Assembly (NCBI GenBank): GCA_023387755.1
Contig: JAEWHO010000046.1
Span: forward strand, 1 to 59,598
Source of the DNA: Actinomycetes bacterium
GTDB taxonomy: Bacteria > Actinomycetota > Actinomycetes > Actinomycetales > Actinomycetaceae
Length of the DNA stretch: 59,598 bases
Reading direction: 5' to 3'
A program made the position numbers and the translations under genes. Shown here one piece after another: positions 1 to 7,854 of this stretch. Below the pieces are notes generated by a model that saw only the letters and a list, made by a program, of their open reading frames with translations, had not been told where the DNA came from and did not search any database. Within the stretch, counting starts at the first letter, position 1, and each line of letters opens with the position of its first letter.

Positions 1-20
1 ATAAGTTCTGTGAGGACGCC

Positions 21-119
21 ATGGGATCTGTGATCAAGAAGCGCCGCAAGCGCATGTCTAAGAAGAAGCACCGCAAGCTGCTGCGCAAGACGCGCCACCA
101 GCGTCGCAACAAGAAGTAA
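21..119 (+). CDS. Small ribosomal subunit protein bS22
   Basis: A 32-residue, extremely basic protein beginning MGSVIKKRRKRMSKKKHRK, too short for standard gene finders. It matches the actinobacterial AURKAIP1/COX24-like small protein identified as 30S subunit protein bS22 in mycobacterial ribosome structures. More than half the residues are Lys or Arg, as expected for an rRNA-binding peptide. A GAGGA ribosome binding site precedes the ATG, and a strong hairpin follows the stop, so it is a complete gene. In Mycobacterium the homologue also lies upstream of a SerB-like HAD gene, which agrees with the neighbour here. The sequence match is nearly diagnostic. Confidence 0.93.
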   Translation: MGSVIKKRRKRMSKKKHRKLLRKTRHQRRNKK

Positions 120-123
120 GCGA

Positions 124-146
124 AAGGCCCGGAAATCCCGGGCCTT
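124..146 (+). terminator. Hairpin terminator after bS22
   Basis: A perfect 9-bp stem (AAGGCCCGG at 124-132, CCGGGCCTT at 138-146) with a 5-nt loop lies 4 nt after the bS22 stop. The 3' side has few T residues, so it is a strong hairpin with a weak U tract. Confidence 0.7.
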
Positions 147-153
147 CGTCGTA

Positions 154-184
154 GGTGGGTCGTGTTGCAGGTGGATCGTGTTGC
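154..184. repeat. Short tandem direct repeat, two 15-bp copies
   Basis: GGTGGGTCGTGTTGC (154-168) and GGTGGATCGTGTTGC (170-184) are direct copies with one mismatch, in the gap between bS22 and the convergent HAD gene. No function is evident; a replication-slippage duplication is the simplest explanation. Confidence 0.5.
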
Positions 185-235
185 CGCCCCGCCGTCGCGA
201 TCGGGGCATACTGGCGGGGCACTGTCGCCCCGCTG

Positions 236-1036
236 TCACCTCCGCCGGGAGCGAAGCGAGCGCCACACGGCACCCGCCACCCACACAGCCCCCGCCACCG
301 ACGCAAGCCGCCGCTTGCGCCCCGGCTTATCACCCACCAGCCGCTGCCGGTAGCGGCGAGATGCAGGCGAGTCGAAGTCCATAATCTCCCACCCTTGCGC
401 CTGCGCATGCCGACGCAAATGCCGCTCCGGATTAATTGCCACCGGATGCCCAACGCTCCCCAGAATGTGGACGTCATTAAACGAATCCCCATACGCGTAG
501 CAGGCCGCTAAATCCAGCCCCCGCTCCGCCGCGAGCGCACTGGCTGCCTCCGCCTTGGCCGGGCCGTGCAGGAACGGCGCGGACAGCCGCCCGGTATAGA
601 TGCCGTCCACATGCTCCGCCTGCGTCCCGAGCGAGCCCGTCGCCCCCAGATGCACGGCAATATGATCCGAGATCTCCTGCGGGGTGGCCGTCACCAACCA
701 CACCTCATGCCCGGCGTGCAGATGCTCCTGCAAAATCGCTTGCGTTCCCGCCATAATCCGCGGCTGAAGTACCTCGGCATAGACCTCCTCACCAATGGAG
801 ATCACCTCGGCGACGGCGTGCCCCCGGATAGCCTGCAAGGCGCGTTCACGCACCTGATTCACGCGGTCTAAATCCTCCCCGAACAGGTTGTATAAGGTGG
901 CCTGGCGGGCGGCGAAAACAATATCCCGGGCAGAAAAGAAATCACGCCGGTATAACTCGCGCGCCAAGTAATATGCACTCGCCCCGCGAATCAGCGTATT
1001 GTCGACGTCAAAGAACGCCGCGATCTGACTACCCAC
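236..1036 (-). CDS. HAD-IB family hydrolase (SerB-like phosphatase)
   Basis: A 266-residue haloacid-dehalogenase-like phosphatase of subfamily IB, the group that includes phosphoserine phosphatase-like proteins. The catalytic DxDxT motif is at residues 10-14 (FDVDNTL, Asp10 nucleophile), and the C-terminal GDSFND motif supplies the Mg2+ ligands. An alpha-helical cap lies between them. The substrate cannot be read from sequence; phosphoserine or a lipid-head phosphate are both possible for this subfamily. The last ~30 residues are basic and may be a membrane-associated tail. The start is GTG at 1036, placed 6 nt after a TAGGCT -10 box, so the transcript is probably leaderless. Confidence 0.88.
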   Translation of the reverse strand: MGSQIAAFFDVDNTLIRGASAYYLARELYRRDFFSARDIVFAARQATLYNLFGEDLDRVNQVRERALQAIRGHAVAEVISIGEEVYAEVLQPRIMAGTQAILQEHLHAGHEVWLVTATPQEISDHIAVHLGATGSLGTQAEHVDGIYTGRLSAPFLHGPAKAEAASALAAERGLDLAACYAYGDSFNDVHILGSVGHPVAINPERHLRRHAQAQGWEIMDFDSPASRRYRQRLVGDKPGRKRRLASVAGAVWVAGAVWRSLRSRRR

Positions 1037-1042
1037 ACTCTA

Positions 1043-1048
1043 AGCCTA
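1043..1048 (-). promoter_or_regulatory. Leaderless -10 box of the HAD-IB gene
   Basis: TAGGCT on the minus strand, exactly 6 nt before the GTG start at 1036. The same hexamer occurs at the same or nearly the same spacing before three other genes in this window (40836, 46147, 47179). Confidence 0.6.
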
Positions 1049-1434
1049 TGCCACCCTTGTTCCGCCGCCACCCAGAGCGCCGCCGTACCCACCAAGCCGC
1101 CATCCCCAATTCACCTACCCGTAACTCAGCGCCAGGCCGGGAGTCAGCCGGGGGAGCAGCTCCGGGCCAGCAACCGCCCGCGGACCCCACCTCTAGCGGT
1201 GCCGTTACGATTATGAGCCGGCCCGGTTGCTGCCTATGCGAACAAGCCGAAGACCAGCTGCGAACCGCACTGGGAGCGAACGTCGTCGTCGTGAATGTGG
1301 ATACGGACCCCGAATTGCAGCAACGCTACGGGATGCGGGTGCCGGTGGTGCTGTATGCGGGGGAGGAGATCGCCGAGTATCGCCTCACCGCCCGCCAGCT
1401 TGCAGCCCTACGGGCCCGGCTGCACGCCGGTTAA
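1048..1434 (+). CDS. Glutaredoxin-like thioredoxin-fold protein (DUF836 type)
   Basis: A small redox protein. The C-terminal ~75 residues form a glutaredoxin-like fold with a CCLC active site at residues 61-64 (counted from the ATG at 1048), followed by the cis-proline region VPVVLYAGEE. The N-terminal ~50 residues are Pro/Arg-rich and low in complexity, and the family is usually ~80 residues. The true start is therefore uncertain; the only other in-frame ATG (1213) would cut into the first beta strand. It is divergent from the HAD gene and precedes the cytochrome c maturation genes, a position also seen in other actinobacteria. A thiol-reducing role is inferred. Confidence 0.75.
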   Translation: MPPLFRRHPERRRTHQAAIPNSPTRNSAPGRESAGGAAPGQQPPADPTSSGAVTIMSRPGCCLCEQAEDQLRTALGANVVVVNVDTDPELQQRYGMRVPVVLYAGEEIAEYRLTARQLAALRARLHAG

Positions 1435-1465
1435 GCGCCGTCTTTTCATGTGCCGCGCAACCTGA

Positions 1466-1471
1466 GACACT
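1466..1471 (+). promoter_or_regulatory. Leaderless -10 box of the phosphatase/ccs operon
   Basis: GACACT lies 6 nt before the ATG at 1478. GACACT at the same spacing also precedes the aminotransferase start at 54712. GGAGG in the spacer is too close to the ATG to act as a normal Shine-Dalgarno sequence, which favours leaderless initiation. Confidence 0.5.
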
Positions 1472-1477
1472 GGAGGT

Positions 1478-2170
1478 ATGACGCGGACGATCATTCACCT
1501 CATGCGCCACGGCGAGGTCTACAACCCGGACGGGATTTTGTACGGGCGCCGCCCCGGCTTCCACCTGTCGGAGCTGGGCGAGCAGATGGCCGAACGGGTG
1601 GGGCAGGTGCTCTCCTCCGGGCAGCATGACATCACCTTCGTGGGTGCCTCCCCGCTGGAGCGGGCCCAAGAATCCGCCGCCCCCACCGCGCGCGCCATGC
1701 AGGTGCCGGTGCACACCTTCGCCGGACTGATCGAGGCCGGCAACGACTTCGAGGGGATGGACGTCAACAGCAACCGGGCCGCGCTGGCACACCCGCGCTT
1801 TTGGTGGCGCTACCGCAACCCGCTCGAACCTAGCTGGGGTGAGCCCTACCGTAGCCAAGTGGACCGCATGATCGGTGTTATCAAGGCGGCGTTGGGCCGT
1901 GCCTACGGGCATGAAGCCCTCCTCGTCTCCCACCAGCTACCCATCTGGGTTACGCGGCTATTCCTGGAACGCCGGCCCCTGGCGCACGACCCGCGCAACC
2001 GGCAATGTTCCCTCGCCTCCCTCACCTCCCTCACCTTCGACGACCGCCGCCTGGTGGGGCTCGCGTACTGGGAGCCCGCCGGGGATCTGTTACTGCAGGC
2101 GGCCGATATGGTGCCGGGAACCTCCGCCGCCCAGGTTGCGGGGGCTAAAGAATCCGAGGTGGAATGTTAG
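1478..2170 (+). CDS. Histidine phosphatase family protein (phosphoglycerate mutase-like)
   Basis: A 230-residue branch-2-like histidine phosphatase. The phosphoacceptor motif RHGE is at residues 10-13 (His11), and a second conserved His occurs in SHQLPIW near the middle. The substrate is unknown; proteins of this group act on small phosphorylated metabolites rather than always being glycolytic mutases. The gene overlaps the following TlpA-like gene by 7 nt (ATG at 2164, TAG ending at 2170), so it heads the cytochrome c biogenesis operon. The same pairing is found in mycobacteria, as known from the family context. Confidence 0.88.
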   Translation: MTRTIIHLMRHGEVYNPDGILYGRRPGFHLSELGEQMAERVGQVLSSGQHDITFVGASPLERAQESAAPTARAMQVPVHTFAGLIEAGNDFEGMDVNSNRAALAHPRFWWRYRNPLEPSWGEPYRSQVDRMIGVIKAALGRAYGHEALLVSHQLPIWVTRLFLERRPLAHDPRNRQCSLASLTSLTFDDRRLVGLAYWEPAGDLLLQAADMVPGTSAAQVAGAKESEVEC

Positions 2171-2835
2171 TGCGGGCCTGGGTTCGCCCCCTCGCGGCGT
2201 TACTTTTCACGACGACGGCGCTCGCCGGACTGGCCGGATGCTCCCAACCGACCCCCACCACCGGGCCGACTAGCGGGGCCGGCTACCAGGCCGGGGACGG
2301 CTCCTTCACCCTGTGGAAACCAGACGAACGCGGCGCGGCCGTAACCGTGGCCGGGCAGGATCTTGCTGGGCAGGGCGTGGACTCCTCCCAGTGGAGTGGC
2401 GAGGTTACCGTCGTGAACTTCTGGTACGCCTCCTGCCCACCCTGCCGGGCTGAAGCCCCCGATTTGGTGGACCTGGCGGCAAAATACCCGCAGGTGCATT
2501 TTGTGGGGGTAAATCCGCGTGACGATAAGGCCGCCGCAGCCGCCTTCGAGGAGAGCTTCGCGGTCACCTATCCGACTATCTTGGACCCGGACGCGCGGAT
2601 CGTCGGGAGCTTTCAAGGGGTCGTGCCCTTGCAAGCCATGCCCACCACCGTGGTACTAGACGGGCAGGGACGCCCGGCTGCCCGTATTCTCGGGCGGATC
2701 GATCCGAGCATACTGGCCGGCTTGATTGACGACGCGCTCGCCGAAGTCGGCGCCGACACAACCGACGCTGGGGCAAACGACGACGCTGGGCCTAGCGCGA
2801 GCCCCGCAGCGCCCTCCACCGAGAGCACACCGTAA
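2164..2835 (+). CDS. TlpA/ResA-like thiol-disulfide reductase lipoprotein
   Basis: A 223-residue extracytoplasmic thioredoxin-like protein. The signal peptide ends in a lipobox LAGC with Cys26 as the lipid-modified residue. A thioredoxin domain carries the CPPC active site at residues 91-94 and a cis-Pro region (AMPTTVVL). The last ~30 residues are an Ala/Pro/Asp-rich tail. In System II cytochrome c maturation, this family keeps the apocytochrome CXXCH cysteines reduced, receiving electrons from CcdA, which is encoded next. Translational overlap with the upstream phosphatase and a 2-nt gap to ccdA place it in one operon. Confidence 0.92.
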   Translation: MLVRAWVRPLAALLFTTTALAGLAGCSQPTPTTGPTSGAGYQAGDGSFTLWKPDERGAAVTVAGQDLAGQGVDSSQWSGEVTVVNFWYASCPPCRAEAPDLVDLAAKYPQVHFVGVNPRDDKAAAAAFEESFAVTYPTILDPDARIVGSFQGVVPLQAMPTTVVLDGQGRPAARILGRIDPSILAGLIDDALAEVGADTTDAGANDDAGPSASPAAPSTESTP

Positions 2836-2837
2836 CC

Positions 2838-3617
2838 GTGGGATCCTCCTTTGCCGACGCCGTGATGAACGGTTCCCTTCTGGTTGCACTCCCGGTTGCC
2901 GCGCTGGCTGGCTTCCTATCCTTCGCATCCCCCTGCGTACTGCCGCTACTCCCCGGATACGTCGGCTACCTCTCCGGTATGGCGGGGCAGGCCAACGCCG
3001 GCTCGGACGCCGCAGCTGCACCGGACGCCGCAGAGACTCGTCGCTCCACCGGCTCCCTCCTGGCGGGCCTGCTCGCTTTCGTCGCCGGATTCTCCCTCGT
3101 GTTCGTGGCCCTCGGCGTGGTTTTCGCATCCCTGGGCTACGCGCTAGCACCCTATCTGCGCGTGATCACGGCGGTGCTCGGCGTCGTCGTCATACTCATG
3201 GGCCTGTCCTTTGCCGGCTGGCTGCCGGGTGGCGCCTCCGGCTGGACGCTGCGCCTCAACCCGCGCGGAAAGGCAGGGGGTTTCCTTCTCGGCCTGACCT
3301 TCGGGCTCGGCTGGACGCCCTGTATCGGCCCCACCCTGGCAGCCGTACTCACCCTCGCCCTGACCGACGCTCACCCGCTGCGCGGTGCGCTCCTCGCAGC
3401 CGCCTACTGCCTGGGGCTCGGCGTGCCTTTCGTGGTTTTTGGGCTGCTTTTCCACCGCTCAACCACGGCGCTCGCGGCCCTGCGTCGCCACCGCCTGGCG
3501 CTTATGCGGGCCGGGGGTATCCTCTTGATTATTGTGGGCGCACTGCTGGTGACCGGCTGGTGGGCGCCCCTAACCGCCTGGATACAGCAATTCGGTGATA
3601 GCGCGGTGGTGATCTGA
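2838..3617 (+). CDS. ccdA: Cytochrome c biogenesis transmembrane protein CcdA
   Basis: A 259-residue, six-span membrane protein of the CcdA/DsbD-beta family. It moves reducing equivalents from cytoplasmic thioredoxin across the membrane to the TlpA/ResA-like protein. The two conserved redox cysteines are visible: Cys33 in FASPCVLPLLPGY and Cys162 in LGWTPCIGP. The Ala/Asp-rich stretch at residues 49-70 is an outside or inside loop between helices 1 and 2. It starts with GTG at 2838. Its stop overlaps the resB start (TGATG), showing translational coupling. Confidence 0.95.
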   Translation: MGSSFADAVMNGSLLVALPVAALAGFLSFASPCVLPLLPGYVGYLSGMAGQANAGSDAAAAPDAAETRRSTGSLLAGLLAFVAGFSLVFVALGVVFASLGYALAPYLRVITAVLGVVVILMGLSFAGWLPGGASGWTLRLNPRGKAGGFLLGLTFGLGWTPCIGPTLAAVLTLALTDAHPLRGALLAAAYCLGLGVPFVVFGLLFHRSTTALAALRRHRLALMRAGGILLIIVGALLVTGWWAPLTAWIQQFGDSAVVI

Positions 3618-5131
3618 TGGTAGCGTGGGCGCGCTGGGCGTGGCGGCAACTAACGAGTATGCGGGTAGCTATCTACCTCCTCCTTGCCCTAGCTATCGCC
3701 GCTGTACCCGGCGCGATCCTGCCGCAGCGCGGCCGGGACACCGCGCGCGTGGAGGAGTTCCTAGCGCAGCGGCCCCGCCTTGGCGCGATCCTGGACGCCA
3801 CCGGATTCTTCTCCGTCTACACCTCGGTATGGTTCTCGGCCATCTACCTGCTGCTGTTCATCTCCCTGATCGGCTGCATCATTCCCCGCACCCTCGAGCT
3901 GGCTGGGCGTTTACGCCGCCCGCCAGTGCAGGTACCGACCCGACTGACGCGATTCGACTGTTACCGCCGCGTGCCGCTCTCCGATACTGACCCGCTTGAT
4001 GCCATCGAGGCCCAGCTGCGTCGGCGCTTCCGCGTCCACCGCAGCGAAGAGGGGATCAGCGCCGAACGCGGCTACATTAAAGAAATCGGCAACCTGCTAT
4101 TTCACTACGCGCTGGTGGGGATGCTCGTGTCCTTCGCGTGGGGGCAACTAGAAAGCTACCGCGGCCAGGCCGTCGTCATCGAAGGTCGAGGGTTCGCCAA
4201 CGCCCTAGTGGATTACGACTCCTTCGAACATGGCGCCTGGTTCACCGAAGGTGACCTCACCCCCTTCACACTCACCCTGGAGCACTTCTCCTCCACGTTT
4301 GCACTATCCGGCCGGCCCGACTCCTTCCGCGCCGACGTCACCGTCACCGAATTCCCGCCCGCTGCAGGCCCTGCCAACCAAGCCTCCGCCGCGCCCAGCA
4401 CCCGGGCTGCCACCATCACCCCGAACCATCCGCTTGGCGTCGCCAATACCCAGATCTCCCTCACCGGCAACGGCTTCGCACCGGTGGTGAAAGTCACCGA
4501 CGCAGCCGGCAAGGTGGCCTGGGACGGCCCGGTGCCGTTCATCCCACGCGACGCCGCCTACACCTCCCGCGGCGTTATCAAGGTCCCGGACGTCACCCCC
4601 GGCCAAGATCAGATCGGCCTATCGGGCGTCTTCCTGCCCGTCGCCGCGCAGGAGGCCGACGGCACCTTCGTCAGCGCCCACCCCGAACCGCTCGACCCGC
4701 TGCTCGTCCTCGACCTGTGGCGCGGGGACCTCGGCCTAGACGATGGCATCGCCCGCAACGCCTACGAGCTGCACACCGAGAAGATGACGCAGGTTATGGA
4801 CGGCACCACCCCCGCGAAACTCCAACTCCGCCCCGGCGAGAAGGTCACTCTGCCAGAGGGTTTAGGCACCCTCGAGTTCACCGGCATTGAGCGTTTCGCC
4901 TCCCTGGACGTCAGCCACAACCCCTCCCTGCGCTGGCTCCTCGGGTTCACGGTGGCCGCCATCCTGGGTATTTGCGTGAGCCTATTTATGCCCCGCCGTC
5001 GCCTGTGGTTCCGTATTTCTCACGACGACGCCGGCCGCTTCTTAGAAGCGGCGGCCCTCTCCCGCGGTGACGACGCCGGTTTGGCAGGTGAACTCGATCG
5101 TGCCCTGGGAAATAAGGACGCGCTAGGCTAG
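3617..5131 (+). CDS. resB: Cytochrome c biogenesis protein ResB
   Basis: A 504-residue ResB/Ccs1 protein, the partner of CcsB in the System II haem-delivery and cytochrome c synthase complex. Three hydrophobic helices lie near the N-terminus (around residues 15-35, 65-90 and 155-175). A large extracytoplasmic domain of ~260 residues follows, then a final helix (LRWLLGFTVAAILGICVSLF) and a cytoplasmic tail. This is the standard ResB layout. The domain includes a Pro/Ala-rich linker (around residue 245), as is common in high-GC members. It overlaps ccdA by 1 nt and precedes ccsB by 30 nt. Confidence 0.94.
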   Translation: MVAWARWAWRQLTSMRVAIYLLLALAIAAVPGAILPQRGRDTARVEEFLAQRPRLGAILDATGFFSVYTSVWFSAIYLLLFISLIGCIIPRTLELAGRLRRPPVQVPTRLTRFDCYRRVPLSDTDPLDAIEAQLRRRFRVHRSEEGISAERGYIKEIGNLLFHYALVGMLVSFAWGQLESYRGQAVVIEGRGFANALVDYDSFEHGAWFTEGDLTPFTLTLEHFSSTFALSGRPDSFRADVTVTEFPPAAGPANQASAAPSTRAATITPNHPLGVANTQISLTGNGFAPVVKVTDAAGKVAWDGPVPFIPRDAAYTSRGVIKVPDVTPGQDQIGLSGVFLPVAAQEADGTFVSAHPEPLDPLLVLDLWRGDLGLDDGIARNAYELHTEKMTQVMDGTTPAKLQLRPGEKVTLPEGLGTLEFTGIERFASLDVSHNPSLRWLLGFTVAAILGICVSLFMPRRRLWFRISHDDAGRFLEAAALSRGDDAGLAGELDRALGNKDALG

Positions 5132-5161
5132 GGTCTGATCCCCACAACAGCAAGGATACGC

Positions 5162-6037
5162 ATGCATAATCTTGACCAAATCTCGGTGCTGCTGGTGTAT
5201 AGCTCCATTGCCGCTCTCTTAGTGGCGATGGTTGCATTCGCCCTCGACATTTCTAAACGTAAGGCCGAGGTTCCCGGGGCTGAAGCGCCCACTCGCCGCC
5301 CGGCTGCCAATGCTGCCATGATGGTTACGCGTCTAGCGGCCGTGTTCTTAGCCGGGGCGATGGTCACGCGGGGGATCGAACAAAAGCATGCGCCCTGGTC
5401 AAATATGTATGAGTTCACCCTGGCATTCACCCTGGTGGCACTAGTGGTCTACCTGGGGATGGCGCTGCGGCGAGATCTGCGCGATGTGGGGATTTTCGTC
5501 GTACTACCGGCGTTGGCCGCACTCGGGATCGCCGTCGTCATCCTGTATGTGCGTGCCGACGGGGTCGCGCCAATCTTGAGCCACTACTGGCTCATCATCC
5601 ACGTTCCCTTTGCAATCGGCGCGGTGGGGATGTCCTGTATCGCCGCATTCTTTGCTGGCCTGCAATTACTGAAAGATTTCAGTGCTGAACGCGGCTGGAG
5701 CAAGGCCGCTGCCATGGTGGAGAAACTGCCGGCCCCGGACGCCCTAGAACGCATTGCCTACCGCATGACCACCATCGGTTTCGTACTGTGGACCTTCACT
5801 ATTGTGGCCGGAGCAATCTGGGCCAACTCGGCCTGGACTCGCGCCTGGGGGTGGGATCCGAAAGAGGTGTGGAGCCTGGTGATTTGGGTGATCTATGCCG
5901 CCTACCTGCACGGGCGCACCACGCGCGGCTGGGATGGGCGACGCTCCGCCTACCTCATCCTCATCGGCTTCATTGCCGTACTTATCAACCTGTTCGTGGT
6001 GAACTACTTCTTCCCGTCACTGCACTCCTACGCCTGA
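5162..6037 (+). CDS. ccsB: Cytochrome c biogenesis protein CcsB (CcsA/ResC family)
   Basis: A 291-residue multi-span membrane protein of the haem-handling CcsA/CcmC superfamily. The tryptophan-rich WWD-type motif near the C-terminus (GWDPKEVWSLVIW) binds haem at the outer membrane face. Conserved histidines occur in the flanking helices (HVPFAIG, YLHGR, SLHSY). With ResB it forms the cytochrome c synthase that attaches haem to apocytochromes. An AAGGA ribosome site precedes the ATG. It ends the operon, and the next gene is convergent with only 21 bp between them, so a shared terminator must be very short or lie within coding sequence. Confidence 0.94.
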   Translation: MHNLDQISVLLVYSSIAALLVAMVAFALDISKRKAEVPGAEAPTRRPAANAAMMVTRLAAVFLAGAMVTRGIEQKHAPWSNMYEFTLAFTLVALVVYLGMALRRDLRDVGIFVVLPALAALGIAVVILYVRADGVAPILSHYWLIIHVPFAIGAVGMSCIAAFFAGLQLLKDFSAERGWSKAAAMVEKLPAPDALERIAYRMTTIGFVLWTFTIVAGAIWANSAWTRAWGWDPKEVWSLVIWVIYAAYLHGRTTRGWDGRRSAYLILIGFIAVLINLFVVNYFFPSLHSYA

Positions 6038-6058
6038 GTGGCCGGAGGCGTGCGCGAG

Positions 6059-6502
6059 TTAGTCCTCGTCGTCACGGCTGAGATCCCCGTACAGCCCACC
6101 GGGTTCGTCAGAATCGTCCTCGGAATGTCCGGTCTGCTCGGGGTGTTGTTTGTCTTCACGCTGCTGCGCGCGTTTCTTCCGGTCATATTCGGCCTTCCGC
6201 ATCTGCCAGTCCAGATCGGCCAGAAACTCAGCGTCGTCGTCAGGGGCCACCGGTTGCATCCGCCGCCCCCACGGCGGGCGCACCCCACGCAGGTTCGCTT
6301 TGGGGCCCTGATAGGCGGCGCTGCCCTGAAGGCGGGATACCAGCAGCCACGCCACCGGCCCCACAATGGGCACCAGGATCAGCACGATCCATAAGCCTTT
6401 GGGTAGGCCTCGGGGTATCCGGTCGCGGGGGGTTAGCGAACAGTCAACCAGCGCATAGATGGTCAACGCGGCTGCCAGGATGAACGGAAGTAATCGGGGC
6501 AT
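6059..6502 (-). CDS. Membrane protein with PLDc_N (phospholipase D N-terminal-like) domain
   Basis: A 147-residue protein. The first ~65 residues are two membrane helices with an RDRIPRGLPKGLWI loop and the W-x(n)-VPIVGPVAWLLVSR pattern typical of the PLDc_N domain. A highly charged, Asp/Glu/Lys-rich cytoplasmic tail follows. No phospholipase catalytic domain is present. The ATG at 6502 was chosen over upstream in-frame starts because it begins at the first helix and sits 6 nt after a TACCCT -10 box. The function of this family is unknown; it is often found near respiratory or menaquinone genes in actinobacteria. Confidence 0.8.
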   Translation of the reverse strand: MPRLLPFILAAALTIYALVDCSLTPRDRIPRGLPKGLWIVLILVPIVGPVAWLLVSRLQGSAAYQGPKANLRGVRPPWGRRMQPVAPDDDAEFLADLDWQMRKAEYDRKKRAQQREDKQHPEQTGHSEDDSDEPGGLYGDLSRDDED

Positions 6503-6508
6503 ACTTCT

Positions 6509-6514
6509 AGGGTA
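6509..6514 (-). promoter_or_regulatory. Leaderless -10 box of the PLDc_N gene
   Basis: TACCCT (minus strand) matches TANNNT and lies 6 nt before the ATG at 6502. Confidence 0.55.
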
Positions 6515-6601
6515 CGTCACCTGCCAGCAGTGGCTCACCCGGAGCCAGCCCCCGGGCCGCGCGGCCCATCTCAGCGGCACTACTGCCTACGTGCAACGCG
6601 G

Positions 6602-6607
6602 TAGAGT
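6602..6607 (+). promoter_or_regulatory. Leaderless -10 box of the DUF4229 gene
   Basis: TAGAGT lies 6 nt before the GTG start at 6614; no Shine-Dalgarno sequence is present. Confidence 0.55.
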
Positions 6608-6613
6608 GGGGCC

Positions 6614-6967
6614 GTGGCATTCCTGAAATACTCCCTCTACCGGCTGCTCATTATCGCCGTATTCACGGCTATTCTCATCTGGCTAGGTGCCCACCCGTAC
6701 TTGGCGGTGGCACTGGCAGCAGTCCTGGGAGCCTTAGTGTCGTATCTGGTCTTGCCGCGCACTCGGCAGGAGGTGGTGGCGCAGATGGCTGCCCACGATC
6801 CCCTGCGCCGCCGCCAGCCCCGAACCGACGCCGCCAGTGCTGAGGAAGACGCCGTCCTCGATGTGCAAACTGCCCCTGCCCCCGATGCGCAGACGACCCC
6901 TACCGCCGATACGCAAACGACTCCTGCCCGAGGCAGCGCGTTAAACGAAGATCAACACAATCAGTAG
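6614..6967 (+). CDS. DUF4229 domain-containing membrane protein
   Basis: A 117-residue protein. The N-terminal YSLYRLLII segment and two membrane helices (residues ~8-25 and 29-50) match the actinobacterial DUF4229 family. Downstream is a hydrophilic, Ala/Thr/Pro/Gln-rich tail with three imperfect AQTTPTADTQTTPA-like repeats. In other actinobacteria this family sits beside menA, as here. The gene overlaps menA convergently by 27 bp, so the tails of the two transcripts are complementary. Function unknown; linkage suggests a minor role around quinone synthesis (inference). Confidence 0.8.
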   Translation: MAFLKYSLYRLLIIAVFTAILIWLGAHPYLAVALAAVLGALVSYLVLPRTRQEVVAQMAAHDPLRRRQPRTDAASAEEDAVLDVQTAPAPDAQTTPTADTQTTPARGSALNEDQHNQ

Positions 6968-7831
6968 GGCCCACGCCACCTCGAATAAGCCCGTATGCTT
7001 CAGCACCCGGATCAGACCGCGCCCGCTTAAGCCGGCGAGCACCGGTCGGCAGATGGCGGCAGCCCACGCCGTCGTGAATAACCACCCGGCAAGTGCCACG
7101 CCCAAGCGACCCCACCCACCGGTGTGGGCGGGTAACAGGGCCGCGGTGAGAATGACGGGTAGGGCGATCATCCCGGCGAACGCCCACCGCGCCCGCCGCT
7201 GCCCCAACCGCACCGCCAAGGTGCGTTTACCGCATTGCGAATCGGTGGGAATATCGCGGATATTGTTCACCATCAGGGCGGCACATGCCACCGACCCCAT
7301 GCCGACGGCGCTGACCCAGCCGGTCCAGGGGACGCTGAGGGCCTGGGTGTAGGTCGTGCCGGCGGTGGCAACGAGCCCAAAGAAAATAAATACGAAAACC
7401 TCACCGAGCCCCATATAGCCGTAGGGGCGTGAGCCGCCGGTGTAATACCAGCCGGCGGCCACACAGGCCAGCCCAACCGCAAGCAGCCACCACTGCTGGC
7501 ACAGCACCACCAGCACTAGCCCCGCCAGCCCGGCAAGCGCAAAACTGAGCCAGGCGGCAGCTTTCACCCGGGCTGGGCTGGTCAGGCCCCCGCCGGTCAG
7601 TCGCGGCGGACCCGAGCGCACATCATCGGTGCCGCGGATCCCATCGGAGTAGTCATTGGCAAAGTTCACGCCCACCTGCAAACTCAGTGCCACCCCGGCG
7701 GCCAGCAGTGCGCGTGGCCAGGAAAAGGCCCCTATCTGCGCAGCGATGGCGCTGCCGGCTATCACTGGGGCAACGGAGACGGGCAGGGTGCGTAGGCGCG
7801 CCCCTTCCAGCCAGTCGTTGAGCGTGGCCAT
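6941..7831 (-). CDS. menA: 1,4-dihydroxy-2-naphthoate polyprenyltransferase MenA
   Basis: A 296-residue UbiA-superfamily membrane prenyltransferase that joins the polyprenyl diphosphate tail to DHNA, giving demethylmenaquinone. The first Asp-rich motif NDYSDGIRGTDD (residues ~59-70) binds Mg2+-diphosphate. The second motif, NNIRDIPTDSQCGKRTLA, is near residue 190. About eight hydrophobic spans and the N-terminal WLEGARLRTLPVS signature are typical. It lies 23 nt downstream of menE with an AGGAAGG ribosome site, so the two are co-transcribed. The prenyl donor is probably made by the synthase at 35756. Confidence 0.96.
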   Translation of the reverse strand: MATLNDWLEGARLRTLPVSVAPVIAGSAIAAQIGAFSWPRALLAAGVALSLQVGVNFANDYSDGIRGTDDVRSGPPRLTGGGLTSPARVKAAAWLSFALAGLAGLVLVVLCQQWWLLAVGLACVAAGWYYTGGSRPYGYMGLGEVFVFIFFGLVATAGTTYTQALSVPWTGWVSAVGMGSVACAALMVNNIRDIPTDSQCGKRTLAVRLGQRRARWAFAGMIALPVILTAALLPAHTGGWGRLGVALAGWLFTTAWAAAICRPVLAGLSGRGLIRVLKHTGLFEVAWALLIVLIFV

Positions 7832-7854
7832 AATGTCCTTCCTGATGGGGCGGT